From NCBI RefSeq assembly GCF_000377345.1, contig NZ_KB898045.1, positions 33,993 to 97,992 of the forward strand: a stretch of DNA of 64,000 bases. The letters run 5' to 3'. Both the position numbers and the translations under genes were made by a program. This document shows, piece after piece, positions 26,101 to 33,108 of the stretch (positions within the stretch are counted from its first letter, which is position 1; every line of letters starts with the position of its first letter). Source of the DNA: Thioalkalivibrio sp. ALJ16. GTDB lineage: Bacteria; Pseudomonadota; Gammaproteobacteria; Ectothiorhodospirales; Ectothiorhodospiraceae. The notes under the pieces were generated by a model. That model saw nothing but the letters and a program-made list of their open reading frames with translations, was not told where the DNA came from and made no database searches.

Positions 26101-26608
26101 TGTCAATCGCACGCTCCACCAATCGCCAGCGCACGGTTCCGCCCGCGTTAAAGGCGTTGCGGTTGTTACTGGCGGGCATCTGTTGATAGGACATCAGGCC
26201 CAGATTCACCTGGCCTTCGTACTGATTGACGAGGTTGAGGCCCACGCGCTTAACGATACTGCCCTTACTGTTGGGGTGCCTGGCACCTGCGGGGCAAACG
26301 TCATCTTCCGGGGCGCGGTTGTAGTCGATATCCGGTTCGAGATCTGGGCCCGGCTGGCAGAGCGGATTGTCCTGATCCATGGCCAGACGCCCGTCGGGAC
26401 TTTCCTGCATGCTTTCGGACGTATCCGGAATGAACAGGATGTTCGGTGGCAATGCGGAGTCCTGCAGGAACAGGGGCGTATTGGCCAGGTTAATGCCATG
26501 TGCTGTCCCCGAAAACGCCATGGTGGCTGCAGCAACCGCAATGGTGATGCGGCTGCGGGCGAGCCGAAGCGGACGGGCCGGTGGGGTGTTGGTTCGATAT
26601 GAAGCCAT
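23150..26608 (-). CDS. pilY1: Pilus-tip adhesin PilY1
   Basis: A 1152-aa PilC/PilY1 homologue, normal length. The signal peptide ends near FSGTAHG. The N-terminal half is VWA-like, with the MIDAS-type DTSESM soon after it starts. The C-terminal half is the PilY1 beta-propeller ([27 protein letters not shown] is its opening blade). Near the end, [12 protein letters not shown] forms an EF-hand-like Ca2+ loop. PilY1 sits at the pilus tip and is needed for pilus extension, adhesion and surface sensing. Base composition is less GC-rich than in flanking genes. Confidence 0.95.
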   Translation of the reverse strand: [1152 protein letters not shown]

Positions 26609-26646
26609 GGCTTTGTTCTCTGTTTGACGGGATCACGCCCGTGGCA

Positions 26647-27147
26647 CTAGTTTGATCGGATTACGGCCTGCAGGATGACGATCGCTTCTGGGCTGCCACC
26701 GACACCTTTGGAGGTGATCCTATACGCATTCCCCGTAACCACCGCGCCGAAGTCTTCAGGACAGACTTGCCCTGGCGGGCACTCGGCGCCAGTGATCTCG
26801 AGGCGCTCCACGTAGTAAGCGAAACTCTGCGGGGAAGCGGATAATTCTTCGTCCCACTCCGAGGCAACCCATGAGGGAAAGTCCACCATCGGACTTGTGT
26901 TGCCGGGTAGTCCCCTCTGTGCATCTCGGAGGCCCCGCTCTGCTTGTTGAAAGGCGATGTTGCGGTCATGCATATTGCCAGCCATGCGCTCTTGCAGGAC
27001 GGTGTTCTGCATGCCTGCAACGGCCAAAAGAGTGATCACCAAAAGCAGGATGAGTGCAACAATGAGAGCGGAGCCTCCTTGCCGGTCGGAGCCTGCTGAA
27101 CGATTGCCAATATGATTAAAAGCCATAGGATTGATCCCTCGCGTCAC
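26647..27147 (-). CDS. pilX: Minor pilin PilX
   Basis: A 166-aa protein with the PilX N-terminal domain: GGSALIVALILLLVITLLAV, then NTVLQERMAGNMHDRNIAFQ and AERGLRDAQRG. It lacks the usual FTLIE and begins its helix with GSALIVAL, as PilX does. The start overlaps the pilW stop by 4 nt. It forms part of the priming complex at the pilus tip. Confidence 0.9.
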   Translation of the reverse strand: MTRGINPMAFNHIGNRSAGSDRQGGSALIVALILLLVITLLAVAGMQNTVLQERMAGNMHDRNIAFQQAERGLRDAQRGLPGNTSPMVDFPSWVASEWDEELSASPQSFAYYVERLEITGAECPPGQVCPEDFGAVVTGNAYRITSKGVGGSPEAIVILQAVIRSN

Positions 27148-28178
27148 TCGAGTCGATTGCGCGCGGCGATGGTGGTGGTGAAAGTCTGGTAGAGGCGCCG
27201 GTCCGGCGCGTCGAACAAGCTGCTACCAAAATAGAGATTTGTTCGAGGCTGTTCGACCACGTTGTCTTCGGCCCCGTTGTGTACCAGCAGATGAACACGG
27301 ACGGCCGCAGCGTTTGGCCAGTCATTGGTCGTCATGTCATCTGCGGCTACGTATCGATCCACCCGCCGGTCTCCGTTGTCATCCAGGCCGTAATCGATCC
27401 GCATATCGTGGACGCCTTCGGCAATTTCCCGGGGTGGTGCACCTGTTGACAAGTTCATTCGAAAGAGGCTCGTTCGGTCTGGATCAGCGGTGCTTTCGCC
27501 TATGAAATACGATGTGGTGGACAGGCTCAGCAAGTCAATGGGGCCTGAAAATTCCGTGTAATTTGCGGACTGTGGAGGCAGATTGCCCGGCCCGCCTGGA
27601 CTTTGGGACCGGTTCAGGTTGGCAGCATTCTCATTGGCGTTGTGCTGAAATCGCTCACAACTGCTGCCGGTTTGGTCAACAACCAAGACGATCGTGCCCA
27701 TTGGAATGCCAGCCTCGGAGCCATCAAGCACGATGGGTGGGACGTTTCCAGCGCCGTTTCCAGCCGCAACAAGGTCTCGCCCAGACGAAGTCATGCGATT
27801 GATCGTCAGGAAATCCCCTCTAACATATCGGTTAGGCAGCGTGCTGGGCGCCGCGGCGAATGCCTGAACGTCATCGTGAATAGAGGCATCATAGCCTGCG
27901 TCGTTCACGTTCAAAATGTTGTTGATGTTCCCCCCGGGGCAGCCAACATGTCCGGCTTCGCGGGCATCACGCGCGATACGCTCGATCGCAAAGCGACCGG
28001 ACTCTTGAACGCGCGACATCGCTTCCTGCGTGCGATAGGTCTGCTGGGTACTGATAAATATGCTGATCGTGCCCCCGATCAGGAGCAGCCCGATGAGCAT
28101 GGCGACCATCAGCTCCACCAACGTCAGACCGCGGACCACAGGGGAAAGAGAAATTGTCGGGGTTCGGCGGGTGCTCAT
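27144..28178 (-). CDS. pilW: Minor pilin PilW
   Basis: A 344-aa protein with prepilin site RGLTLVELMVAMLIGLLLIGG, then the PilW region RTQEAMSRVQESGRFAIERIARDAREAG. The large globular part agrees with the family. It is sandwiched between pilV and pilX with 4-nt overlaps on both sides. Works with the other minor pilins to start pilus assembly and carry PilY1. Confidence 0.92.
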   Translation of the reverse strand: MSTRRTPTISLSPVVRGLTLVELMVAMLIGLLLIGGTISIFISTQQTYRTQEAMSRVQESGRFAIERIARDAREAGHVGCPGGNINNILNVNDAGYDASIHDDVQAFAAAPSTLPNRYVRGDFLTINRMTSSGRDLVAAGNGAGNVPPIVLDGSEAGIPMGTIVLVVDQTGSSCERFQHNANENAANLNRSQSPGGPGNLPPQSANYTEFSGPIDLLSLSTTSYFIGESTADPDRTSLFRMNLSTGAPPREIAEGVHDMRIDYGLDDNGDRRVDRYVAADDMTTNDWPNAAAVRVHLLVHNGAEDNVVEQPRTNLYFGSSLFDAPDRRLYQTFTTTIAARNRLE

Positions 28179-28657
28179 ATTTCGGTCCTGGTGACGAATT
28201 CTTCGACTTCTTGACTCTCGTCTTCGGCGAGGCGGCCGTTGTCCCAGCGGATACGGATGACGAATTCATCTCCGCTACGGCTGACTTGGGCGCGGCCGTT
28301 TGGCAATCCGCACGCAAGGGCAATACGCCATTCGGTAATATCGTCTGCCGTTACATTGCCGGTCGTTTCCGGAATGTCTTCGGTGGCGTCGGGGCATTCC
28401 AGTGCGTCAAATTGGCCGACGTATGCATTATTAAGGGCTTCTTGGCGGTTTGCTCGCATCCGGTCTGCAATGTCGTAGGCAAGGTTGGTCGCCTGCGATC
28501 GCATCTGGGAGCCATGGTTGGCCTGTAGCGCGTTGGCCTGCAGGGCGGCTACGCCGATGAGCCCGATGGATAGCACGAGCAGGGCCACCAGTACCTCAAT
28601 CAAGGTGACACCGGTAGAGTGGCGGGGGGGTATCGGTTTGTTATGTGCTCGGTCCAT
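28175..28657 (-). CDS. pilV: Minor pilin PilV
   Basis: A 160-aa minor pilin. The start at 28657 yields MDRAHNKPIPPRHSTGVTLIEVLVALLVL, placing the processing site after Gly16. GLIGVAALQANALQANHGSQMRSQAT is the usual PilV segment. The frame stays open further upstream into fimT, but that longer form would bury the prepilin leader. It overlaps pilW by 4 nt. Confidence 0.88.
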   Translation of the reverse strand: MDRAHNKPIPPRHSTGVTLIEVLVALLVLSIGLIGVAALQANALQANHGSQMRSQATNLAYDIADRMRANRQEALNNAYVGQFDALECPDATEDIPETTGNVTADDITEWRIALACGLPNGRAQVSRSGDEFVIRIRWDNGRLAEDESQEVEEFVTRTEI

Positions 28658-28697
28658 CAAGAAGGCCCTGGTTGAATCTCGGTTGTGCGGGGCGCTG

Positions 28698-29186
28698 CTA
28701 GCAGGCGATGCGCTGCACGGATGCTCGGCCACCGGGGCCGACGTATATTTCGCGCGCGCGCTCGCCTCCGGCACAGTCCTCGGGTTGAATGACGAAGGTG
28801 AATTCGGCGTCGTCGTCATCCGTGTCCATCCGTCCGCCGAGGGCATCGAATGCTAGGAAGTCATCTTCCCCCGAAGCGGCGATGGTTACCCGCGCCGGGA
28901 GCTCGGTCCACTCGCGAAGCTGGTCTCCGCCGCAGCCTTCGCTGCGAACGACTTGCCAGCCGTCTGCCCATCCGTCACCCAGCGGACATACGGATACCGG
29001 CAAGCCTCTCCTGACGGCTTCGCTTCGCGCATAGTTAAAGGCGGTGGTCAGCTCGTTGGCTGCGGCAGTGACACGGTTGTTTTCGATGATGAACCGAAAG
29101 CTGGGCACGGCGATCGACGCCAGCACTGCGAACACCGCAATGGTGACCATCAGTTCGACGAGCGTGAATCCGCGGAGTCGGGTCAT
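28698..29186 (-). CDS. fimT: GspH/FimT-family pseudopilin (first copy)
   Basis: A 162-aa protein: RGFTLVELMVTIAVFAVLASIAVPSFRFII, then ELTTAFNYARSEAVRRGLPVSVCP, the GspH/FimT signature. FimT-type proteins belong to the minor pilin set, and some bind DNA for natural transformation. It lies 40 nt before pilV. Composition is like the rest of the pil cluster. Confidence 0.88.
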   Translation of the reverse strand: MTRLRGFTLVELMVTIAVFAVLASIAVPSFRFIIENNRVTAAANELTTAFNYARSEAVRRGLPVSVCPLGDGWADGWQVVRSEGCGGDQLREWTELPARVTIAASGEDDFLAFDALGGRMDTDDDDAEFTFVIQPEDCAGGERAREIYVGPGGRASVQRIAC

Positions 29187-29352
29187 TGAGCGTCAGCCGT
29201 TCTGGGGTTTCGTGATTTCAGAGATAAACGCGCGGCGGTTGTACTGCAAGGTCCGATTGGGTTAGTGGTCGAATCGCGCGGACGAGCGGTTGCAGCCGTC
29301 GCATCCGCTGGGGTGCCGTGGCGCTGCGCCGGGATCGGCCGGGCCCGATGGT

Positions 29353-29889
29353 CTAGGCGCAGTCGGCGGTGTCGACGCGGGGGCGACCGGTACTGCTGAT
29401 GATGATCGCGCGGCCCTCGCCGTTGCCGGTGCAAACCGTGACCGTGCCCATGAGCAGCGCACCCGACAGGCGCTCGGACTGGCCGAGGGCGTTGTAGGAG
29501 ATGTGCTGGCTGACCGGCTGGTTGCCGGCCACCGCCACATTGGAGTCGGTCCAGGCGTTGCCTGCGCGCAGGATGCTCGCGGGATCGGGCGGTTGTTCGG
29601 TCCGCGCCGGATTGGCGTAGAGGATCCAGCCGGCGTCCCAGTCCGCGCCGCTGGTGCAGGTGTTGCCGTCGTTGGAGGTACAGAGTGTGACCAGATGGCC
29701 GCGCCGAATGGCCTCGCTGCGAGCCATGTGCAGGGTGGTCAGGAACTGGTTGGTGGATGTGGTCAGGCGGGTCTGCTCGACGAGACTGCCGAAAGCTGGC
29801 ACGCCGATCCCCAGCAGGATGGAGGCCACCAGCAGGGTGACCATCAGCTCCACCAGGGTGAAGCCGCGCGAGCGCTCCATGTGCTCCAT
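29353..29889 (-). CDS. fimT: GspH/FimT-family pseudopilin (second copy)
   Basis: A 178-aa protein from the ATG at 29889, preceded by a strong GGAGGAG. It reads MEHMERSRGFTLVELMVTLLVASILLGIG, then MARSEAIRRGHLVTLCTS, again the FimT signature. It shares the architecture of the neighbouring copy but differs clearly outside the helix and is more GC-rich, like the core genome. It opens the leftward pilin cluster. Confidence 0.88.
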   Translation of the reverse strand: MEHMERSRGFTLVELMVTLLVASILLGIGVPAFGSLVEQTRLTTSTNQFLTTLHMARSEAIRRGHLVTLCTSNDGNTCTSGADWDAGWILYANPARTEQPPDPASILRAGNAWTDSNVAVAGNQPVSQHISYNALGQSERLSGALLMGTVTVCTGNGEGRAIIISSTGRPRVDTADCA

Positions 29890-30085
29890 GTTTGACTCCT
29901 CCCTGAGCCCAAACAAGGATCGGAGCGTAAAATGGCCTCGCGGCCTGCGCAAGCCACAACGGGCTGTGGCGAACCTCGGGCGCTAACGCTTGCCTACAGG
30001 CTTGTTAATACGGGCGGCGTGCGACGACGGGAGTCGGAAGGCGGCGAGCGCCGGCAACGGTCAGGAACTGGAGGTGTGCAGTCCC

Positions 30086-30952
30086 ATGGTGACGGATGTG
30101 CAGCGGATGGATCAGGCGGATCTGCTGGATTTGCAGCAGCAGGCGGCGCGTGCCGCAAGGCTGGACGTCGGTTTTCGTGACGAGGCGCGTTCCGGCGCGC
30201 TGACGCCGGAGCTGCGGGTGATCCCGGCCGGGGAGTTCGAGATGGGTTCGGATGCCTCGGAATACGGGCATCAGCCACACGAGGGGCCGCGGCGCTTCGT
30301 GGCGCTGGAGCGGTCCTTCGCGCTGGGGCGGTATGCGATTACGCGCGAGGAGTGGGAGGCGTTCCAGGCCGCGACGGGCTGGGAGCCCTGGGAATGGCTG
30401 GTCTGGCCCAGCACGCCGCGCATGCCGATCTTCAATATCAAGCCGGACAGCATCCAGCAGTACCTGGACTGGCTGAGCGAGGAGACGGGCAAGCGCTATC
30501 GCCTGCCGACCGAGGCGGAGTGGGAATATGCCTGCCGGGCCGGTACTCGCACGCCGTTTGCCTTCGGAGAAGTGGTGGGGTGTCGCGACGTGCACTTCAA
30601 TTCGTTGTTCCCGTACGAGGAGCGGCGCCAGCGGCGCAAGTGGTACATCCCGGCGTGTTTCCCGCTGTCGCGGCCGCTGGATGTAGGCAGTTTCCAGCCC
30701 AACCTGTGGGGGCTGTACGACATGCACGGCAATGTGCAGGAGTTCACCTCCACGCCATGGCATGACAGCCATGCGAGCCTGCCGCGCGATGGCGTCTACC
30801 GTCGCGATCCGGACAACGAGTGGGTGGTCGCCAAGGGCGGTTCCTGGTTCGATCCGGCGGTGAACACCCGCAGCGCTGCCCGGCGTCGCCGCAATATCGA
30901 CGAGATGGATACCAACCTGGGATTCCGCGTCCTGCGCGAGCTGGACGATTGA
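30086..30952 (+). CDS. Formylglycine-generating-enzyme-domain protein (SUMF1-like)
   Basis: A 288-aa protein of the FGE-sulfatase fold: RVIPAGEFEMGSDASEYGHQ, ALGRYAITREEWEAF, YRLPTEAEWEYACRAGTRTPF, NLWGLYDMHGNVQEF, WVVAKGGSWFDP and the closing LGFRVLRE. No sulfatase or other client is adjacent, so the target is open. Bacterial members also serve in hercynine or cofactor chemistry and as structural domains. The ATG at 30086 is chosen for its upstream GGAGG; the frame stays open further left. It is divergent from the pilin cluster. Confidence 0.85.
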   Translation: MVTDVQRMDQADLLDLQQQAARAARLDVGFRDEARSGALTPELRVIPAGEFEMGSDASEYGHQPHEGPRRFVALERSFALGRYAITREEWEAFQAATGWEPWEWLVWPSTPRMPIFNIKPDSIQQYLDWLSEETGKRYRLPTEAEWEYACRAGTRTPFAFGEVVGCRDVHFNSLFPYEERRQRRKWYIPACFPLSRPLDVGSFQPNLWGLYDMHGNVQEFTSTPWHDSHASLPRDGVYRRDPDNEWVVAKGGSWFDPAVNTRSAARRRRNIDEMDTNLGFRVLRELDD

Positions 30953-30985
30953 GGCACGGCTTCCCGGCGGCCTGCAGGGTCGGGA

Positions 30986-31187
30986 TGAACCACAGAGGGC
31001 ACGGAGGGCACGGAGAAGATCGCAGGGCGGGTTTCAAAGGGGGGCACGTCTAGCCACACGAAACGGATCAGGATCAGGAGGTGGCGACTGTCCCCCTCGA
31101 ACATCACCTGCTTTCGCTCTCCCCATCTTCGGGGAAATGCAATGTCGAAGGGTTTCTCCGTGCCCTCCGTGTCCTCTGTGGTGAACA
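30986..31187. repeat. Inverted-repeat element with ACCACAGAGG ends
   Basis: The left end reads AACCACAGAGGGCACGGAGG and the right end is its near complement, CCTCCGTGTCCTCTGTGGT, about 30 bp each around ~135 bp of noncoding sequence. A single related arm (GTGCTTTGTGGTGAAC) appears near 40831-40848. It resembles the ACCACAGAGGACACAGAG-type dispersed repeats seen in many proteobacteria. Confidence 0.7.
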
Positions 31188-31217
31188 ATCACAGGCCGGG
31201 CACCCTTACCGAGTTTT

Positions 31218-31260
31218 CGTAGGAGCGATGCGTTTCGCTTCACTCAACGGCATCCTACGG
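31218..31260. repeat. GTAGGATGC-type palindromic repeat
   Basis: CGTAGGAGCGATGCGTTTCG on the left pairs imperfectly with AACGGCATCCTACG on the right. Same family as 14755-14793. Confidence 0.6.
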
Positions 31261-31278
31261 TCGGGGTGAAGGGGGCCG

Positions 31279-31659
31279 CTATTCGGGTCGGAACAGGTGG
31301 ATCTCCAGGCCCTCGATGTGCCGATAGTGCCGATCGTTGGCCGTGACGAGTGGCAGGCCCAGCTGTGTGGCGGTCGCCGCAATCAGCGCATCGGCCATCT
31401 GCATGTTGTGGCTGAGGGCGTAGGTCTCAACAAGGAAGGTTGCGCGGTTCGAGATGGCTTCGCTTACCGGTTGGATGCGGGCATCCCAGTACTGGACGGC
31501 CTGGCGCAGCGCGCGGAATTCGGACTGGTCGCGCAGCCCCTGGACGAGTTCCATGTAGGTTACTGCGGACACTGTGAATCCCGGCGAGCTGTCGAGCCAT
31601 TCGCTGGCTCGCTGATTTCCGCGCAGATTCCAGATCAGGACATCCGTGTCCACTAGCAT
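31279..31659 (-). CDS. vapC: VapC-family PIN-domain toxin
   Basis: A 126-aa PIN nuclease. The acidic residues expected at the Mg2+ site are seen in MLVDTDVLIW (Asp4), VTYMELVQGL (Glu), MADALIAATA (Asp) and LVTANDRHY (Asp). VapC toxins cut specific RNAs, usually tRNAs. The ATG shares a base with the stop of the antitoxin gene (TAATG), a tight coupling typical of such modules. Confidence 0.92.
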   Translation of the reverse strand: MLVDTDVLIWNLRGNQRASEWLDSSPGFTVSAVTYMELVQGLRDQSEFRALRQAVQYWDARIQPVSEAISNRATFLVETYALSHNMQMADALIAATATQLGLPLVTANDRHYRHIEGLEIHLFRPE

Positions 31660-31901
31660 TACTTGAAGTTCCTGGGTTGCCGGATTCGTCGGACGTGATC
31701 GTCAACCGAGCCTTGCTGGTCCCGCCAAAGCCCGAACAGAGGATTATGGTCGGCGCGCGTTTGCGGGGCCGAGGTGCTTCGGTATGGGACCAATTTGGCG
31801 CGCAGGCGACCTCGATACGTGATTTCGATCTCCTCGCCCCGGTCCACGGCGGCGAGCAGTTCGCGGCTGTGTAGGCGCATGTCCTTGGTGGTGGCTTCCA
31901 T
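31659..31901 (-). CDS. vapB: Phd/YefM-type antitoxin of the VapC module
   Basis: An 80-aa protein starting MEATTKDMRLHSRELLAAVDRGEEIEITYRG, the pattern of a Phd/YefM antitoxin DNA-binding half, followed by a polar tail (WRDQQGSVDDHVRRIRQPRNF) that should wrap the toxin. It precedes vapC and overlaps it by one base. Confidence 0.88.
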   Translation of the reverse strand: MEATTKDMRLHSRELLAAVDRGEEIEITYRGRLRAKLVPYRSTSAPQTRADHNPLFGLWRDQQGSVDDHVRRIRQPRNFK

Positions 31902-31984
31902 GACGGCCTCCGCTGGTTACGCTTTGAAGTGTAACTAAAGTGCGTTGGTGGTCAAGAAGCTGGGTTGCCGGCCACGATCATTTT

Positions 31985-32073
31985 GATGCGTTTCGCTGCG
32001 CTCAACAGCATCCTACGAGGGGCTTCCTGGGCGTAGGGAGCACTGAGCGGAGCGAACTGCACCGTTCGCTTGG
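31985..32073. repeat. Pair of GTAGGATGC-type repeats
   Basis: GATGCGTTTCGCTGCGCTCAAC with CATCCTACG, then GTAGGGAGCACTGAGCGGAG with AACTGCACCG. These are two units of the dispersed palindromic family in the gap between vapB and yoeB. Confidence 0.6.
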
Positions 32074-32104
32074 TCGCGAACGGTGGCGCGTCCGATGTTT
32101 CCGG

Positions 32105-32359
32105 TCAGTAGTGGTAGCGGATCTGGGCGATCAGCAGGGTCCCGTCGTCCACCTTGTAGACGATGCGGTGTTCGCTATCGATCCGGCGGGACCAGTAGCC
32201 GGCAAGGTTGTGCTTGAGGGGTTCGGGCTTCCCGATGCCCGTAAACGGGTCGCGCTGGATGGCCTTGATGAGCTCGTTCACGCGGCGAAGGGTTTTCTTG
32301 TCGTGTCGTTGCCAGTAGAGATAGTCCTCCCAGGCAAGTTCGGCAAAGAGTAGCCTCAC
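32105..32359 (-). CDS. yoeB: YoeB-family toxin
   Basis: An 84-aa mRNA interferase of the Txe/YoeB family: [64 protein letters not shown] and a C-terminal RYHY with the catalytic His-Tyr end. It starts with GTG. The bases before the start (AGAGGA) run directly into the inserted MITE at 32364-32636, which now separates it from yefM. All key residues remain, so the toxin may be active if translated. Confidence 0.9.
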   Translation of the reverse strand: MRLLFAELAWEDYLYWQRHDKKTLRRVNELIKAIQRDPFTGIGKPEPLKHNLAGYWSRRIDSEHRIVYKVDDGTLLIAQIRYHY

Positions 32360-32363
32360 TCCT

Positions 32364-32636
32364 CTAGGGGAACACTGATTAGTGTACACGCTCGCGCTCG
32401 AGTCGTTTTTGCGTGCGAACAAGGCGCGGTGACTGCCGTGCAGCATCCTGCACAAGGGAGCCGCAACGCCGTGCGCGCGCAAAAGCGGCCGAGCCCCTTC
32501 GGGGTTGGCACCCCAGGTTCCCCGATCCTGCGTTGCGGCCCTTGCCGGTAGAACCACTACCGGCTGCGCACCGCGCCTTGGCTCGGAAAACCTGGGGTGC
32601 CAACGCGAGTGTGTACACTAATCAGTGTTCCCCTAG
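32364..32636 (-). mobile_element. MITE copy 1, inserted between yefM and yoeB
   Basis: A 273-bp noncoding element with a perfect 26-bp terminal inverted repeat that begins CTAGGGGAACACTGATTAG. CTAG at both ends looks like a 4-bp target duplication. The interior contains several hairpins. It is the same family as 36368-36652 and 63300-63596, but inverted relative to them. The inner end supplies the TGA stop of yefM. Confidence 0.88.
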
Positions 32637-32876
32637 CCTCCGTTCCTTGCCTCCCCCTTGCTCCAGTTCGGCGACCGAGGCAAGCAGGCGCCGAGCATTC
32701 TCTGGTGCCCGAAGCAGGTAGGCCGTTTCCTGTAGCGCCTCAAAGTCTTCCAGTGACATCATGACCACGGAGGGGGCTTTGTTGCGGGTGATGATAATCG
32801 TGGAATGGTCTTCGCAGACCTGTTCCATCGTCTTGGCCAGATTGTTCCGCGCTGCGGTGTAGCTAATGGCGTCCAT
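32622..32876 (-). CDS. yefM: YefM-family antitoxin, 3' end altered by a MITE
   Basis: An 84-aa antitoxin: MDAISYTAARNNLAKTMEQVCEDHSTIIITR, then APSVVMMSLEDFEALQETAYLL. The C-terminus ends KERRLGEH; its last residues and TGA stop are encoded by the inserted MITE. Removing the MITE and one CTAG restores KERRLEE with a TGA overlapping the yoeB GTG. The DNA-binding and toxin-contact regions look intact. Confidence 0.9.
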   Translation of the reverse strand: MDAISYTAARNNLAKTMEQVCEDHSTIIITRNKAPSVVMMSLEDFEALQETAYLLRAPENARRLLASVAELEQGGGKERRLGEH

Positions 32877-33014
32877 GGAGTACCCCTTGGGTCCGGATCT
32901 GTACATGTACGGGATAATGTACGATTCGGCGTGAGCCATAGCAAGCGAACGGACCATCGTTGATGGACGCTTATGGGAGCTGCTCGGTACCAGCCGGGGC
33001 GCACATTGGGGGGT

Positions 33015-33100
33015 AATGCGTGTCGCTCCGTTCAACCGCATCCTACGGTTGGATTGCGGCGCGCAGGATGCACTGAGCGCAGCGAACTGCACCGTTTGCT
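33015..33100. repeat. Pair of GTAGGATGC-type repeats
   Basis: ATGCGTGTCGCTCCGTTCAA with CATCCTACGG, then CAGGATGCACTGAGCGCAGC with AACTGCACCG. Same arrangement of two units as at 31985-32073, which suggests the pair is the mobile or amplified unit. Confidence 0.6.
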
Positions 33101-33108
33101 GGAGGCTG

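Larger units (their letters stand above)
30953..31278. other. Repeat-filled gap
   Basis: No gene is evident. The gap holds an inverted-repeat element (30986-31187) followed by a GTAGGATGC-type palindrome (31218-31260). Confidence 0.65.

Noticed and set aside
32391..32610. Open frames inside the MITE copies
   Set aside because: They are not conserved in frame among the three copies and follow hairpin-rich noncoding sequence.
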